Assembly (NCBI GenBank): GCA_046262295.1
Contig: JBHENC010000014.1
Location: forward strand, 1 to 64,000
DNA: 64,000 nt
Source: JBHENC01 sp046262295
GTDB lineage: Bacteria; Acidobacteriota; Blastocatellia; Pyrinomonadales; Pyrinomonadaceae
Reading direction: 5' to 3'
In this document: in pieces, positions 29,678 to 37,301 of the stretch
Layout: every line of letters starts with the position of its first letter
Numbering within the stretch: the stretch's first letter is position 1
Position numbers and translations under genes: made by a program
The notes under the pieces: generated by a model
What the model saw: the letters and a program-made list of their open reading frames with translations, nothing else
Databases searched by the model: none
What the model was told of the DNA's origin: nothing

Positions 29678-30199
29678 TTAAGAGTGATACTTAATCAGCG
29701 AGCGCACGTCGTAGCCTTCGAGTTTTTTGCGTCCGGGCAGAAATTCCAGTTCGATGACGAAAACGAGTCCGGCGACTTCGCCGCCCAAACCTTCCACCAG
29801 ATCAACGACGGCTTTGGCCGTGCCGCCCGTCGCCAACAGATCGTCGGCGATAATGACGCGATGGCCTTGCCCGACAGCGTCGCGGTGAATCTGCAAAGTG
29901 TCCTGCCCGTATTCCAGATCATATGAGAGTGACGCGCATTCGGCTGGCAACTTGCCGGGTTTGCGCACCGGCACAAAGCCCGCGCCCAAATTGTAAGCAA
30001 GGGCGGGCGCAAAGATAAAGCCGCGCGCTTCGATGCCGATCACAGCATCAACCTTCTCGCCTTTGAACTCTTCGGCGAGCGCGTCAACCGTCTCGCGCAA
30101 TCCTTGCGGATGCTTCAAGAGCGTCGTGATGTCGTAAAAATTAATGCCCGCCTTCGGGAAATCGGGCACTTCGCGGATTAGTTGTTTGAGATTGTCCAT
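29678..30199 (-). CDS. apt: adenine phosphoribosyltransferase
   Basis: The 173-residue protein has the Apt N terminus (IREVPDFPKAGINFYDITTLL), the adenine-site loop GIEARGFIFAPALAY and the PRPP-binding motif VIIADDLLATGGTAKAVVDL. It salvages adenine with PRPP to AMP. The frame extends upstream, but those residues (SFQLSAKAFTKNQKLKTEN) are only translation of the heptamer repeat, so ATG 30199 is chosen. The repeat hairpin separates it from the upstream acylphosphatase gene. Confidence 0.95.
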   Translation of the reverse strand: MDNLKQLIREVPDFPKAGINFYDITTLLKHPQGLRETVDALAEEFKGEKVDAVIGIEARGFIFAPALAYNLGAGFVPVRKPGKLPAECASLSYDLEYGQDTLQIHRDAVGQGHRVIIADDLLATGGTAKAVVDLVEGLGGEVAGLVFVIELEFLPGRKKLEGYDVRSLIKYHS

Positions 30200-30203
30200 T
30201 GAG

Positions 30204-30277
30204 CAGTTTTCAGTTTTCAGTTTTTGGTTTTTAGTAAAAGCTTTAGCTGATAACTGAAAACTCAAAACTGAAAACTG
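30204..30277. repeat. heptamer-repeat hairpin between acylphosphatase and apt
   Basis: The left arm is tandem CAGTTTT, CAGTTTT, CAGTTTT, TGGTTTT (30204-30231). The right arm (30254-30277) is CTGAAAA, CTCAAAA, CTGAAAA, CTG. The two arms can pair over most of their length. The heptamer unit differs from that near zwf and gnd, but the design is the same. Confidence 0.8.
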
Positions 30278-30280
30278 TTT

Positions 30281-30556
30281 TTACCTTTCTATGCGAAAAG
30301 AAGAATACGTGTTGGATGGATCGAGATTGATTTCTTCGACGCCTGCAACCGAAGCATACGCGGGGCCGGTAACGAGATCGTGTTTGAAGGCTTCGACGCT
30401 CGCCGCATCGCCTTCGGCCAGAGCTTCAACGCGCCCGTCGCGCAAATTGCGCACATAGCCACGCACTTGATGGCGCGCGGCAGCACGCTGCGCGAAGAAC
30501 CTGTAACCGACGCCCTGCACTTCCCCGCTGATTAAAAATTTACGCGCTATCTTCAT
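30281..30556 (-). CDS. acyP: acylphosphatase
   Basis: The 91-residue protein is a typical acylphosphatase: GEVQGVGYRFFAQRAA contains the phosphate-binding loop and catalytic Arg, and RGYVRNLRDGRVEALAEG contains the catalytic Asn. It hydrolyses acyl phosphates such as carbamoyl or 1,3-bisphosphoglycerate in the cytosol. ATG 30556 is preferred over an extension of 16 residues upstream, since the domain begins right there. The stop lies almost inside the next heptamer hairpin. Confidence 0.9.
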   Translation of the reverse strand: MKIARKFLISGEVQGVGYRFFAQRAAARHQVRGYVRNLRDGRVEALAEGDAASVEAFKHDLVTGPAYASVAGVEEINLDPSNTYSSFRIER

Positions 30557-30666
30557 TTCTGTTTCCGTGACGAACGCCAATGCCAATCCTAAAAGAACAT
30601 CCAATGAAAAATCAATCGCGCATCAAGCGCACAGCACGGCGCGGGCATTCACAGAGCGTGAATAAA

Positions 30667-33477
30667 CTAACGCACGACTGCTGCGCGCCCGTTGCTCTCA
30701 ATTAACTCGACGACGGCGACGCCGCCCGGCGCAATGTTAAGCTTAACGACACCCTGTTTGTTTTCAAAATTCACGGGCAATTGCTTATCTTCCGTCCACT
30801 CGTGCGCTTGCCCAACCGCTTTTCCGCGCAGGTTCAAGCTAACGTCAACGCTCGCGCGACGATCAACTTGCGCGAGTCCCTGCTGCGGCTTGAACACGCC
30901 GTTGTTATTAATCAACGTCACGACCCAGCCGCGCGCGGTTCGATTGACGAGATGCTGCACATCGCCTGCGACGCGCACGGGCGTCGCATCCGCGAAGAGA
31001 TGCGCGAGCAGGTGCGCGGCAAAAACCGCTAACCGTTCATCTTCACCTAGCAAGTCGGGCAGCGCGCACAAGATGACGCGACCGCGCCCGACTTTGTTCA
31101 CAGTCACCAACGGATCGCCCGTCGGCGTCGTCATTAAAACCTGCGCACTGTTAATCGGCCTGATGCGTTCGTAGCGAAACATTCCGCCGCGCAAATCAGT
31201 GTGCGCTTCATTTGGCAAAAGGCAGCGCGCATCGTCAGCTTCACCCGTCTCACCCGCGAAGCGTGCGCCGAGAAGTTCATCTGGCAATCCTTTCGCCTGC
31301 GCCGCATTGAGCAACACCGTGCCGCCTTTGCGCACGTAGTCCACGAGCCGCGCCGCCCAACTCTTTGACCATTCAACGCGCCCGCCGACGACAACCGCGC
31401 GATAGTCGTCAATCGCCTCTTTGCGTTCTTCAGATGCGACGAGCACATCGAAGATGTCGCCGAAGATGCCATTCACGAACGCCTGACGGTCGCCCGTCGC
31501 AAATTCGCCTTCGGTGACCGGCGACGGATAATAGGCTGCGCCGAAGAGTTCGCGTAGGGCGCGGTCGCTGCGATTGACGGGAGAGACGCCGAAAGGCAGT
31601 TGCGGATAATCCGTCATGTCCCAACCGTGCGCCGGATCGAGCAGGAACGCGATGGGCGTGTAAGGCACACCACGCTCAGGATATTTTTCCGCAAATTGCA
31701 CAAACTCGTTTGTGATGCGCCCCAGCGGATTCAGTTGAAAATCATGTGTGCCGGGCGCGGGTTTGAAGAATTGATCGAAGCCCTGTTCGAGATAGATGGC
31801 CGACGCGCCCGCCATGTAATACAGGTAATAGCTTTTGCGATACCACGAGAGCGAAGGCCCCATCGTCGCGCCGTAACGTGAATGAAAAAAATTATCAGGC
31901 CCGGCGAAGTTCTGTTGTTTGGTAAAGGTCGTCGCGGTGTCGCCGAAGTTCGGCGCGTGATAGTAAAGAAAGTCTTTGCCGTACTGCCTTGCCGCGCCGC
32001 GCGTGAAGGCGATACGCATCGCCGTCGAAGGTTGCACCGCGGAAGTCTCTATCCCGATGACATCGCTTCCCCAACGCGCGAGCGCGTGCGCGAAACTCGT
32101 GCTCGATGTTGATTGCGCGACAATCAGTTTGTCCCACATCGCGCCGGTCTCTGTGTGAAACAGCGCGCTCCATTTTCTTTCGAGCGCGTGCGTGTAGGCC
32201 GCGTGTTGCGCTTCGAGCAGTTCGCGGCGGGGCATTTCCGGCGTGAGCCGCATCTCCTTCGCCGCGTCAGCATACACATGGCCGATGCTTTCGCCGGAAA
32301 TCCAGCCTAAGAATTGATCGCGTAGCTCCGTGTTCAGCAGTTTCCATGCGGCCTGCCCTGCCGCCTCTTCCATCTTCGCCGAACCGTAGTTGGCGAGCAC
32401 TGCAAAGGGCGCGCGCGTCTCTTTCAGATAGCGACGAAAGGCGCTGCCGTCTTGCAGAAACGCGGGCAGATCGTTGATGTAGATGACGGGCGCAATTAAC
32501 TTCGACGCGAAGATCGGAACGTCACGCGCGCCGCTGTATTTTTTGACGTACTCTTCGATTGGTTCGGCATTGAAAGGATAGAGCGGACGCTCTGCTGGCG
32601 GCTTATCGTAAAGCTTCCAGAATTCGGGCGTGATGTTCCAGGGCATCAGAAAATCACGTCCGGCAAGCGGCTTACGCTGCCACGTTAGAGCAACCGGAAA
32701 ATTTGTACGCTCCGGTGCGCTTTGCTCAACCAGCGGCGCGAGTGTCGTGCCACTCGCCTGCAAGCTGCGCAGGTAACGCAGCGCGGCGAAATCAGGCTTG
32801 CGTCTTCCTTCCGGCACGTATGCGAGATTGTTTGTGAGCAGCACGCAATCAACATGGCGACGCGCCCCGGCGGGCTTCTCTATCTCAAGCGAGATGCGCG
32901 CCTGTCCTTTATCGAGCGTCGCTGTTGCTGCATCCCAGACGAACGCCCAGCCCCAGTACAGACTCGTTTCATCGTGCGCATCGAGCACATCTTTCGCGCC
33001 GAATTCGTGGCGCAAGACTTCGCGTCCCTGCTGTGTAATGCGGACTGTAAAATTCTCCGGCTTCTCAGCCCAGTCCGCATAGCGCACCCAGATTTTATAT
33101 TGACCGGCGCGCGGCGCTTCCACGTCCTGATAAACGACGGCGCGCGTTTCGTCTGCGCTCGCGGCGATGCTGTTCCATTCGCTTTCGCCGCCCTGCGACC
33201 ACTCGGCGGAAACGCCCGGCCCATTGATGCCCCAGCCCGGCGCTTGCGTCCGCGCGCGATTCGCCCACGACGGATTGAGCACGGGTTCGTGGCGCGCGTC
33301 CGTCGAGAGGCCGCGCATATTCTCCGCTTCATACCAGAGATATTCGTAATTAAAGGGCGGAGCGGGATCGGGCGATTGAGCGAAGGCGTGCGGAAAACAA
33401 AAAAAGTTTGCGGCGACCGGCAGCACTATTAAAGAAATAGCAGCAGCGGCGCGCCGCAATAAACTTACGCTTCTCAT
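30667..33477 (-). CDS. large secreted protein, glycoside hydrolase-like, function unknown
   Basis: The 936-residue protein has a signal peptide (MRSVSLLRRAAAAISLIVLP...AHAFA), so ATG 33477 is preferred to a TTG seven codons upstream. Residues about 30-220 look like a carbohydrate-binding beta-sandwich with Trp/Tyr-rich strands (KIWVRYADWAEKPENFTV). The middle resembles a TIM-barrel-type hydrolase but I cannot name the family. About 680-760 looks like a Rossmann-type GATase-like domain (YRAVVVGGRVEW...YVRKGGTVLLNAA), as in beta-galactosidase trimerisation regions, and the C terminus is a beta-sandwich. A polysaccharide-related role outside the cytoplasm is inference. It follows hemQ by 27 bp. 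Confidence 0.75.
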   Translation of the reverse strand: MRSVSLLRRAAAAISLIVLPVAANFFCFPHAFAQSPDPAPPFNYEYLWYEAENMRGLSTDARHEPVLNPSWANRARTQAPGWGINGPGVSAEWSQGGESEWNSIAASADETRAVVYQDVEAPRAGQYKIWVRYADWAEKPENFTVRITQQGREVLRHEFGAKDVLDAHDETSLYWGWAFVWDAATATLDKGQARISLEIEKPAGARRHVDCVLLTNNLAYVPEGRRKPDFAALRYLRSLQASGTTLAPLVEQSAPERTNFPVALTWQRKPLAGRDFLMPWNITPEFWKLYDKPPAERPLYPFNAEPIEEYVKKYSGARDVPIFASKLIAPVIYINDLPAFLQDGSAFRRYLKETRAPFAVLANYGSAKMEEAAGQAAWKLLNTELRDQFLGWISGESIGHVYADAAKEMRLTPEMPRRELLEAQHAAYTHALERKWSALFHTETGAMWDKLIVAQSTSSTSFAHALARWGSDVIGIETSAVQPSTAMRIAFTRGAARQYGKDFLYYHAPNFGDTATTFTKQQNFAGPDNFFHSRYGATMGPSLSWYRKSYYLYYMAGASAIYLEQGFDQFFKPAPGTHDFQLNPLGRITNEFVQFAEKYPERGVPYTPIAFLLDPAHGWDMTDYPQLPFGVSPVNRSDRALRELFGAAYYPSPVTEGEFATGDRQAFVNGIFGDIFDVLVASEERKEAIDDYRAVVVGGRVEWSKSWAARLVDYVRKGGTVLLNAAQAKGLPDELLGARFAGETGEADDARCLLPNEAHTDLRGGMFRYERIRPINSAQVLMTTPTGDPLVTVNKVGRGRVILCALPDLLGEDERLAVFAAHLLAHLFADATPVRVAGDVQHLVNRTARGWVVTLINNNGVFKPQQGLAQVDRRASVDVSLNLRGKAVGQAHEWTEDKQLPVNFENKQGVVKLNIAPGGVAVVELIESNGRAAVVR

Positions 33478-33504
33478 TAATACGGAACGACCCGGCAACG
33501 AATC

Positions 33505-34281
33505 TTATCCAATCGCATCCAGACATTCGGCGAGCGTGCGCTGGCGACAGGTATACATCGGCGTGTCGCGCAAGGTGAACAGGCTCGCTTTGGTTTCGCG
33601 CAATTCCTGCACGAGGTCTAGAAAATCCGCCGGTTCGTCCGTCTCAAACGCGACGACGAACTCCTGATCGTCGAGGCCGAACGAATAAGTCGTATGAAGC
33701 CGCACCGATTGATATTTCATGCCGATGCGTATGTGCTCGTCCATCATCATCTGCCGCTCGTCGCCGGAGCGCGCGTACCACTCGCGCGTTTTGATGAACG
33801 GATAAATAAACAGATACTTGCCTTTGCCGGGAACGATATGCAAACGGTCTTCGACGTGCTCAGGGTTATCCTTGTCCATGTACATCGAACGCTTCGTCAT
33901 CGAAAGAAAAGATTGCGTCGCTTCGAGGTGTCTGCCCAACTGCGTGCGATTAAGCCGCGCGGTCATCTCCTGCATCGGATCAAGCGCGTAGCCGATGCGC
34001 CAGATCATAAAGTCTGCGGTGGTGCGCAAGCCCGTCAGCGAATAGGGATTAATCAGCAAGTCCTGACGAAACTCGTCAATCGCTTCGACGAACTCGGCCT
34101 TCGCGCGCTGCTTCGCGCCGTCGTCGAGCGCGTGCCATTCGGGGCGCGCGCGATAAAAAGTGAAATTAACGAACTGTCGCGGAATAGTCGGTTTCGGACG
34201 CTCCGCCGCCGTGTCGCTGTTAACGGCCAGACGCAACGCGCCGCGATCTGCGTTCGCGCCCGGCTTTTTCTCTGTGCTCAT
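33505..34281 (-). CDS. chdC: chlorite dismutase family heme protein, probable coproheme decarboxylase (HemQ/ChdC)
   Basis: The 258-residue product has the family core: YLFIYPFIKTREWY with Tyr160 at the position of the HemQ catalytic Tyr, MMDEHIRIG with His183 as the likely proximal heme ligand, and TTYSFGLDDQEFVVAFETD. HemQ oxidatively decarboxylates coproheme to heme b in the coproporphyrin-dependent route. By eye, the distal Arg of true chlorite dismutases aligns with a Leu, which favours HemQ; this needs an alignment. The start has GAGG upstream. No hem genes are adjacent. The N-terminal 30 residues look disordered. Confidence 0.82.
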   Translation of the reverse strand: MSTEKKPGANADRGALRLAVNSDTAAERPKPTIPRQFVNFTFYRARPEWHALDDGAKQRAKAEFVEAIDEFRQDLLINPYSLTGLRTTADFMIWRIGYALDPMQEMTARLNRTQLGRHLEATQSFLSMTKRSMYMDKDNPEHVEDRLHIVPGKGKYLFIYPFIKTREWYARSGDERQMMMDEHIRIGMKYQSVRLHTTYSFGLDDQEFVVAFETDEPADFLDLVQELRETKASLFTLRDTPMYTCRQRTLAECLDAIG

Positions 34282-34601
34282 AGCGTATTAAAACCTCTGG
34301 ATTAAGGATTATCTGTCACGGGTCGCGCAGAGCTTTCTTCGCAGTAAAATCGCGCGCCGTTGAATCATGCTATTTTGCGGCGAACGCCTGTGGATTGCAA
34401 CTTGCCCCGTTCTCTTTCGGCAAACCTTCGTCGCATTGAAACAAAATCAACCGCGCCAATCTTGCAAGCGCCTTGAGTTTACACATTTGCCGGACGGCGC
34501 GGCTCCGCGCTTTCAAAGCACGGCGAGCGTGATTTATAATCGCGCTGCTTTCAATTCAATACTACTCAAGAGAATATGCCAGCGCGCAGAGATGCCATCG
34601 A
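34282..34601 (+). promoter_or_regulatory. divergent intergenic region with candidate promoter for the cytochrome gene
   Basis: This gap lies between divergent chdC and the cytochrome c gene. A perfect TATAAT at 34535-34540 with a TTTCAA box at 34511-34516 (spacing 18) points to the cytochrome, about 62 nt before its ATG. The GGATTAAGGATTA stretch near 34296-34309 resembles the heptamer repeats elsewhere. No gene is seen. Confidence 0.4.
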
Positions 34602-35000
34602 ATGAAGTCAATCAAACTTGCCGTTATCGTCGCCATCGTCACGCTGCTTGCCGTCGCCTGCGATAAAGCTGAGACGTCGGATAAAACTTCTGCAACGCCA
34701 CCAGCGCAACAATCCGCGAACGTCGCTTCGACGGATGAGCTTTCGCAGGCGCGCACAATCTACGGTGAGCGATGCACACGGTGTCACGGCGCGAATGCCG
34801 AGGGCGGACTCGTTGAGTTCGACAACATCCGTTTGAAAGTGCCTTCCTTACGCGAAGGCCGCGCACGCAATCACACGGATGAGCGGCTCGCGCGCCAAAT
34901 TGCCAACGGCGGCGAAGGAATGCGGGCATTCAAAGACATACTCACCGAAGAACAGATAAACGCACTCGTGCGCCTTATCCGTCAGGACTTTCAGAAGTAG
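34602..35000 (+). CDS. small c-type cytochrome, probable lipoprotein
   Basis: The 132-residue protein starts with a signal peptide ending in a lipobox-like LLAVAC (Cys20; Ala at -3 is less usual), so it may be lipid-anchored outside the membrane. After a Thr/Ser/Ala linker, the cytochrome c domain has the heme-binding CTRCH (Cys58, Cys61, His62) and a Met ligand candidate at residue 107 in GGEGMRAF. It is a one-heme electron carrier; its partners are unknown. It stands alone between chdC (divergent) and tRNA-Arg. Confidence 0.85.
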   Translation: MKSIKLAVIVAIVTLLAVACDKAETSDKTSATPPAQQSANVASTDELSQARTIYGERCTRCHGANAEGGLVEFDNIRLKVPSLREGRARNHTDERLARQIANGGEGMRAFKDILTEEQINALVRLIRQDFQK

Positions 35001-35025
35001 AGTGAGCCGGAAATTGAAACGGCGG

Positions 35026-35056
35026 TTGCGCCGGAAAGCTCGAACAGCGTTATAAT
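35026..35056 (+). promoter_or_regulatory. candidate promoter of tRNA-Arg
   Basis: A perfect TATAAT lies at 35051-35056, about 42 nt before the tRNA. The best -35 box is TTGCGC at 35026-35031, with a long 19-bp spacer. Confidence 0.45.
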
Positions 35057-35097
35057 GCCTTTGTTCAAACTACCGTTGAAATATTGATAACCACTAT

Positions 35098-35171
35098 GCA
35101 CCCGTAGCTCAGTTGGATAGAGCGTCTGACTTCGAATCAGAAGGTCGCAGGATCGTGCCCTGCCGGGTGCA
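35098..35171 (+). tRNA. tRNA-Arg, anticodon UCG
   Basis: The acceptor GCACCCG (35098-35104) pairs with CGGGTGC (35164-35170), followed by discriminator A; CCA is not encoded. The D stem is GCTC/GAGC, the anticodon stem TCTGA/TCAGA, and the loop CTTCGAA gives anticodon TCG (reads CGA-type arginine codons). The T stem is GCAGG/CCTGC, but the T loop is ATCGTGC in place of the usual TTCGANT, so positions 54 and 58 are swapped from T/A to A/T. Confidence 0.92.
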
Positions 35172-35179
35172 CTAACATT

Positions 35180-35228
35180 AACAATAAAGGTGGAAAGGCT
35201 ATTGCAGCTTCTTCCCTCTATTGTTTTA
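35180..35228 (+). terminator. possible terminator after tRNA-Arg
   Basis: AACAATA (35180-35186) pairs with TATTGTT (35219-35225), and the interior GG-GGAA/TTCC segments extend the stem imperfectly. A short T run (TTTT at about 35223-35227) follows. It lies 9 nt after the tRNA. Confidence 0.4.
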
Positions 35229-35312
35229 GGCACGTCGCTTAATCGGTCTGGCTAACTGCTTGGAATTAACAAACGAATCGAATCTTTTCTCCGGCTCGAG
35301 TTCTTCAATGCT

Positions 35313-35807
35313 ATGTTGCGTGTCATGAAAGAGAACCGAATTTGCGCAAGATGCCATCACTCAAAAGAAGTTACAGAGTTTCCCTTTCGGAATAAGGCAA
35401 AAGGGACGCGCCATTCTTATTGCTTATTATGCGGGCGCGGAGCAAGCAAGAATCACTATGTAAACAACGTCCAATACTATGTCAGAAAAGCTCATCTACG
35501 CCGGAAGGAATTATCAGATGAGCTTAATGGGAATTTGTATGAATATCTAGAACAGCATCCTTGCGTTGATTGTGGAGAAAACGATCCGGTGGTCTTAGAG
35601 TTTGATCATGTACGGGGCGAGAAATCTTACAATGTCTCGGCAATGGGCTATCTATTTACCTCATGGAGTTCTCTTTTAAGAGAGATTGCCAAATGCGAAG
35701 TGCGTTGCGCAAATTGCCATCGCCGTAGAACAGCACAGCGCCATAATTCATACAGATATAAAAGACGCTACCAGCCGCCAGCTCAATGTGTGCAGCCTTC
35801 TTCGTAA
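35313..35807 (+). CDS. HNH endonuclease-like zinc protein
   Basis: The 164-residue protein has an N-terminal Cys cluster (CARC...CLLC) that looks like a zinc ribbon and a C-terminal HNH-type nuclease core: CVDCGENDPVVLEFDHV, then KCEVRCANCHRRRTA with zinc Cys pairs and the His residues. Related small HNH proteins occur widely in phage and accessory regions. The gene uses more AT-rich codons than its neighbours and lies 140 bp after tRNA-Arg, suggesting transfer. ATG 35325 is an alternative start. Function (homing, restriction or phage-derived) cannot be fixed from sequence. Confidence 0.75.
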   Translation: MLRVMKENRICARCHHSKEVTEFPFRNKAKGTRHSYCLLCGRGASKNHYVNNVQYYVRKAHLRRKELSDELNGNLYEYLEQHPCVDCGENDPVVLEFDHVRGEKSYNVSAMGYLFTSWSSLLREIAKCEVRCANCHRRRTAQRHNSYRYKRRYQPPAQCVQPSS

Positions 35808-35883
35808 TCATAACAACAAAGGTGCGGCCTTTTGGTTCGCTCTTAATATATCGAAGATTCGATCTATGCCGGGTCTAATATTT

Positions 35884-35920
35884 AACAAGAAGGGAGACAA
35901 TTAATATTGCCCTTCTTGTT
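35884..35920 (+). terminator. hairpin downstream of the HNH gene
   Basis: An 11-bp perfect stem (AACAAGAAGGG at 35884-35894 with 35910-35920) has an AT-rich 15-nt loop. It lies 77 nt past the HNH stop and before the DUF262 gene. The tail after the stem is only partly T-rich. Confidence 0.5.
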
Positions 35921-35993
35921 GTTCTGCCAACAACTATTCGGCGGCCTGGAATAGATTTTTCGATCTGCACTCTTAGAGGGGAAATGCCAAGCT

Positions 35994-37295
35994 ATGCGTC
36001 CTATCATCATTTTCGATACGCAGAAAAAGAGCGTTCAAGACATTATTAACTATTACAAAAACCAGCAACTTGATCTCAATCCAAGTTTTCAGCGTTCCTC
36101 TGTTTGGAGTAATCGTGACCGGGCAAAGTTGATTGATTCGATATTAAGAAATTACCCGCTCCCCTCCATTTTTCTTTACAAGCGGGAAATCAGTGACGGC
36201 ACGATTGTGTATGACGTGATAGACGGCAAGCAAAGACTCGAATCAATCTTTTATTTTATTGGAGAAATGCGCGGCAATCGTTTTCAGACAAAAACACAGC
36301 TTGACGTTAATGGGCCAGAGGAATGGATTGATTGGAATGATATTAAGCGCAGAAAACTTCACTTAAGAATTACGGATTATATGCTTCAAGTAATTAACGT
36401 GACGGGTGAGCCGAGCGACGTTATTGATTTGTTCATTAAAATCAATTCGACGGGGAAAGCTCTGACCGGCTCGGAAGTGCGGCACGCGCGCTATTTCAAA
36501 AGTGATTTTCTAAAAAGGGCAGATCAGATAGCCGATAGATATTCCAACTACTTTCGTGCGACGAAGATAATTAGCCAAAGTCAAATTTCGCGTATGAAGC
36601 ATATTGAGTTGATTTGTGAGTTGATGGTTTCCGCCCATTTTGAAGATGTCATTAACAAAAAGGCGGCGCTTGATAAAATTATGAAATCGGAGTCGCTCGA
36701 AGGGCGACAATTAGATAAAGCGGCCAAGCTAACGATAACAAGCTTGAATAGGCTCAAGAGAATGTTTCCACAACTCGGGCAAACACGTTTCAGCAAGTTG
36801 TCTGACTTTTACAGCCTCGCGGTGCTTATTCAGAAGTTTGAACGTGAAGGTTTGATATTAATTAACGCCAAACGTAACAAACTGGCATGGGGTATTCTTC
36901 GCAAATTTGCAAACGGAGTTGACGATGTTGATTTGAAACGTAAAAAAATGGAGAACACCGAACCGGGAGAGGAACTCTATCGCCAATACTTACTTACAGT
37001 GCGCGAAGGAACTGATGAAATCAATCATCGTCGTGACCGTGAGCGAATTCTGCAAGGACTACTTAAACCTTTGTATGAAAAAAAGGACTCGGAACGTTTA
37101 TTTAGTCCTGAACAGCGGCGGATTCTGTGGAACAGCACAACAGCCCGCAAGTGTACGGAATGTCGAAGAACACTGACGTGGGAAGATTTCACCATCGATC
37201 ATATTCATCCACACAGCAAAGGCGGGCAGACTCGGTTAGACAATGCGGCACTCATGTGCCGAAAACATAATTCCCAAAAGGGTAATCGAACATAA
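35994..37295 (+). CDS. DUF262 - HNH nuclease fusion protein
   Basis: The 433-residue protein begins with a DUF262 (ParB-like/GmrS-like) domain: VQDIINYYKNQQLDLNPSFQ, the DRAKLIDSILRNYPLPSIFL segment and the diagnostic YDVIDGKQRLESI (DGxQR motif). A helical middle follows (about 150-360). The C terminus (about 380-433) is a classical HNH nuclease with CTECRRTLTW, DHIHPHSKGG, LDNAALMCRKHN. DUF262 with a nuclease domain is the layout of GmrSD-type and SspE-like modification-sensing anti-phage enzymes, but those usually carry DUF1524; here the nuclease is a plain HNH. A defence role is inference. The gene is clearly AT-richer than its surroundings. Confidence 0.82.
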   Translation: MRPIIIFDTQKKSVQDIINYYKNQQLDLNPSFQRSSVWSNRDRAKLIDSILRNYPLPSIFLYKREISDGTIVYDVIDGKQRLESIFYFIGEMRGNRFQTKTQLDVNGPEEWIDWNDIKRRKLHLRITDYMLQVINVTGEPSDVIDLFIKINSTGKALTGSEVRHARYFKSDFLKRADQIADRYSNYFRATKIISQSQISRMKHIELICELMVSAHFEDVINKKAALDKIMKSESLEGRQLDKAAKLTITSLNRLKRMFPQLGQTRFSKLSDFYSLAVLIQKFEREGLILINAKRNKLAWGILRKFANGVDDVDLKRKKMENTEPGEELYRQYLLTVREGTDEINHRRDRERILQGLLKPLYEKKDSERLFSPEQRRILWNSTTARKCTECRRTLTWEDFTIDHIHPHSKGGQTRLDNAALMCRKHNSQKGNRT

Positions 37296-37301
37296 CTATA
37301 A

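Noticed and set aside
35098..37295. Integrative element with attL/attR at the tRNA-Arg 3' end
   Set aside because: No integrase gene and no repeat of the tRNA 3' end was found downstream by reading; only composition suggests transfer.
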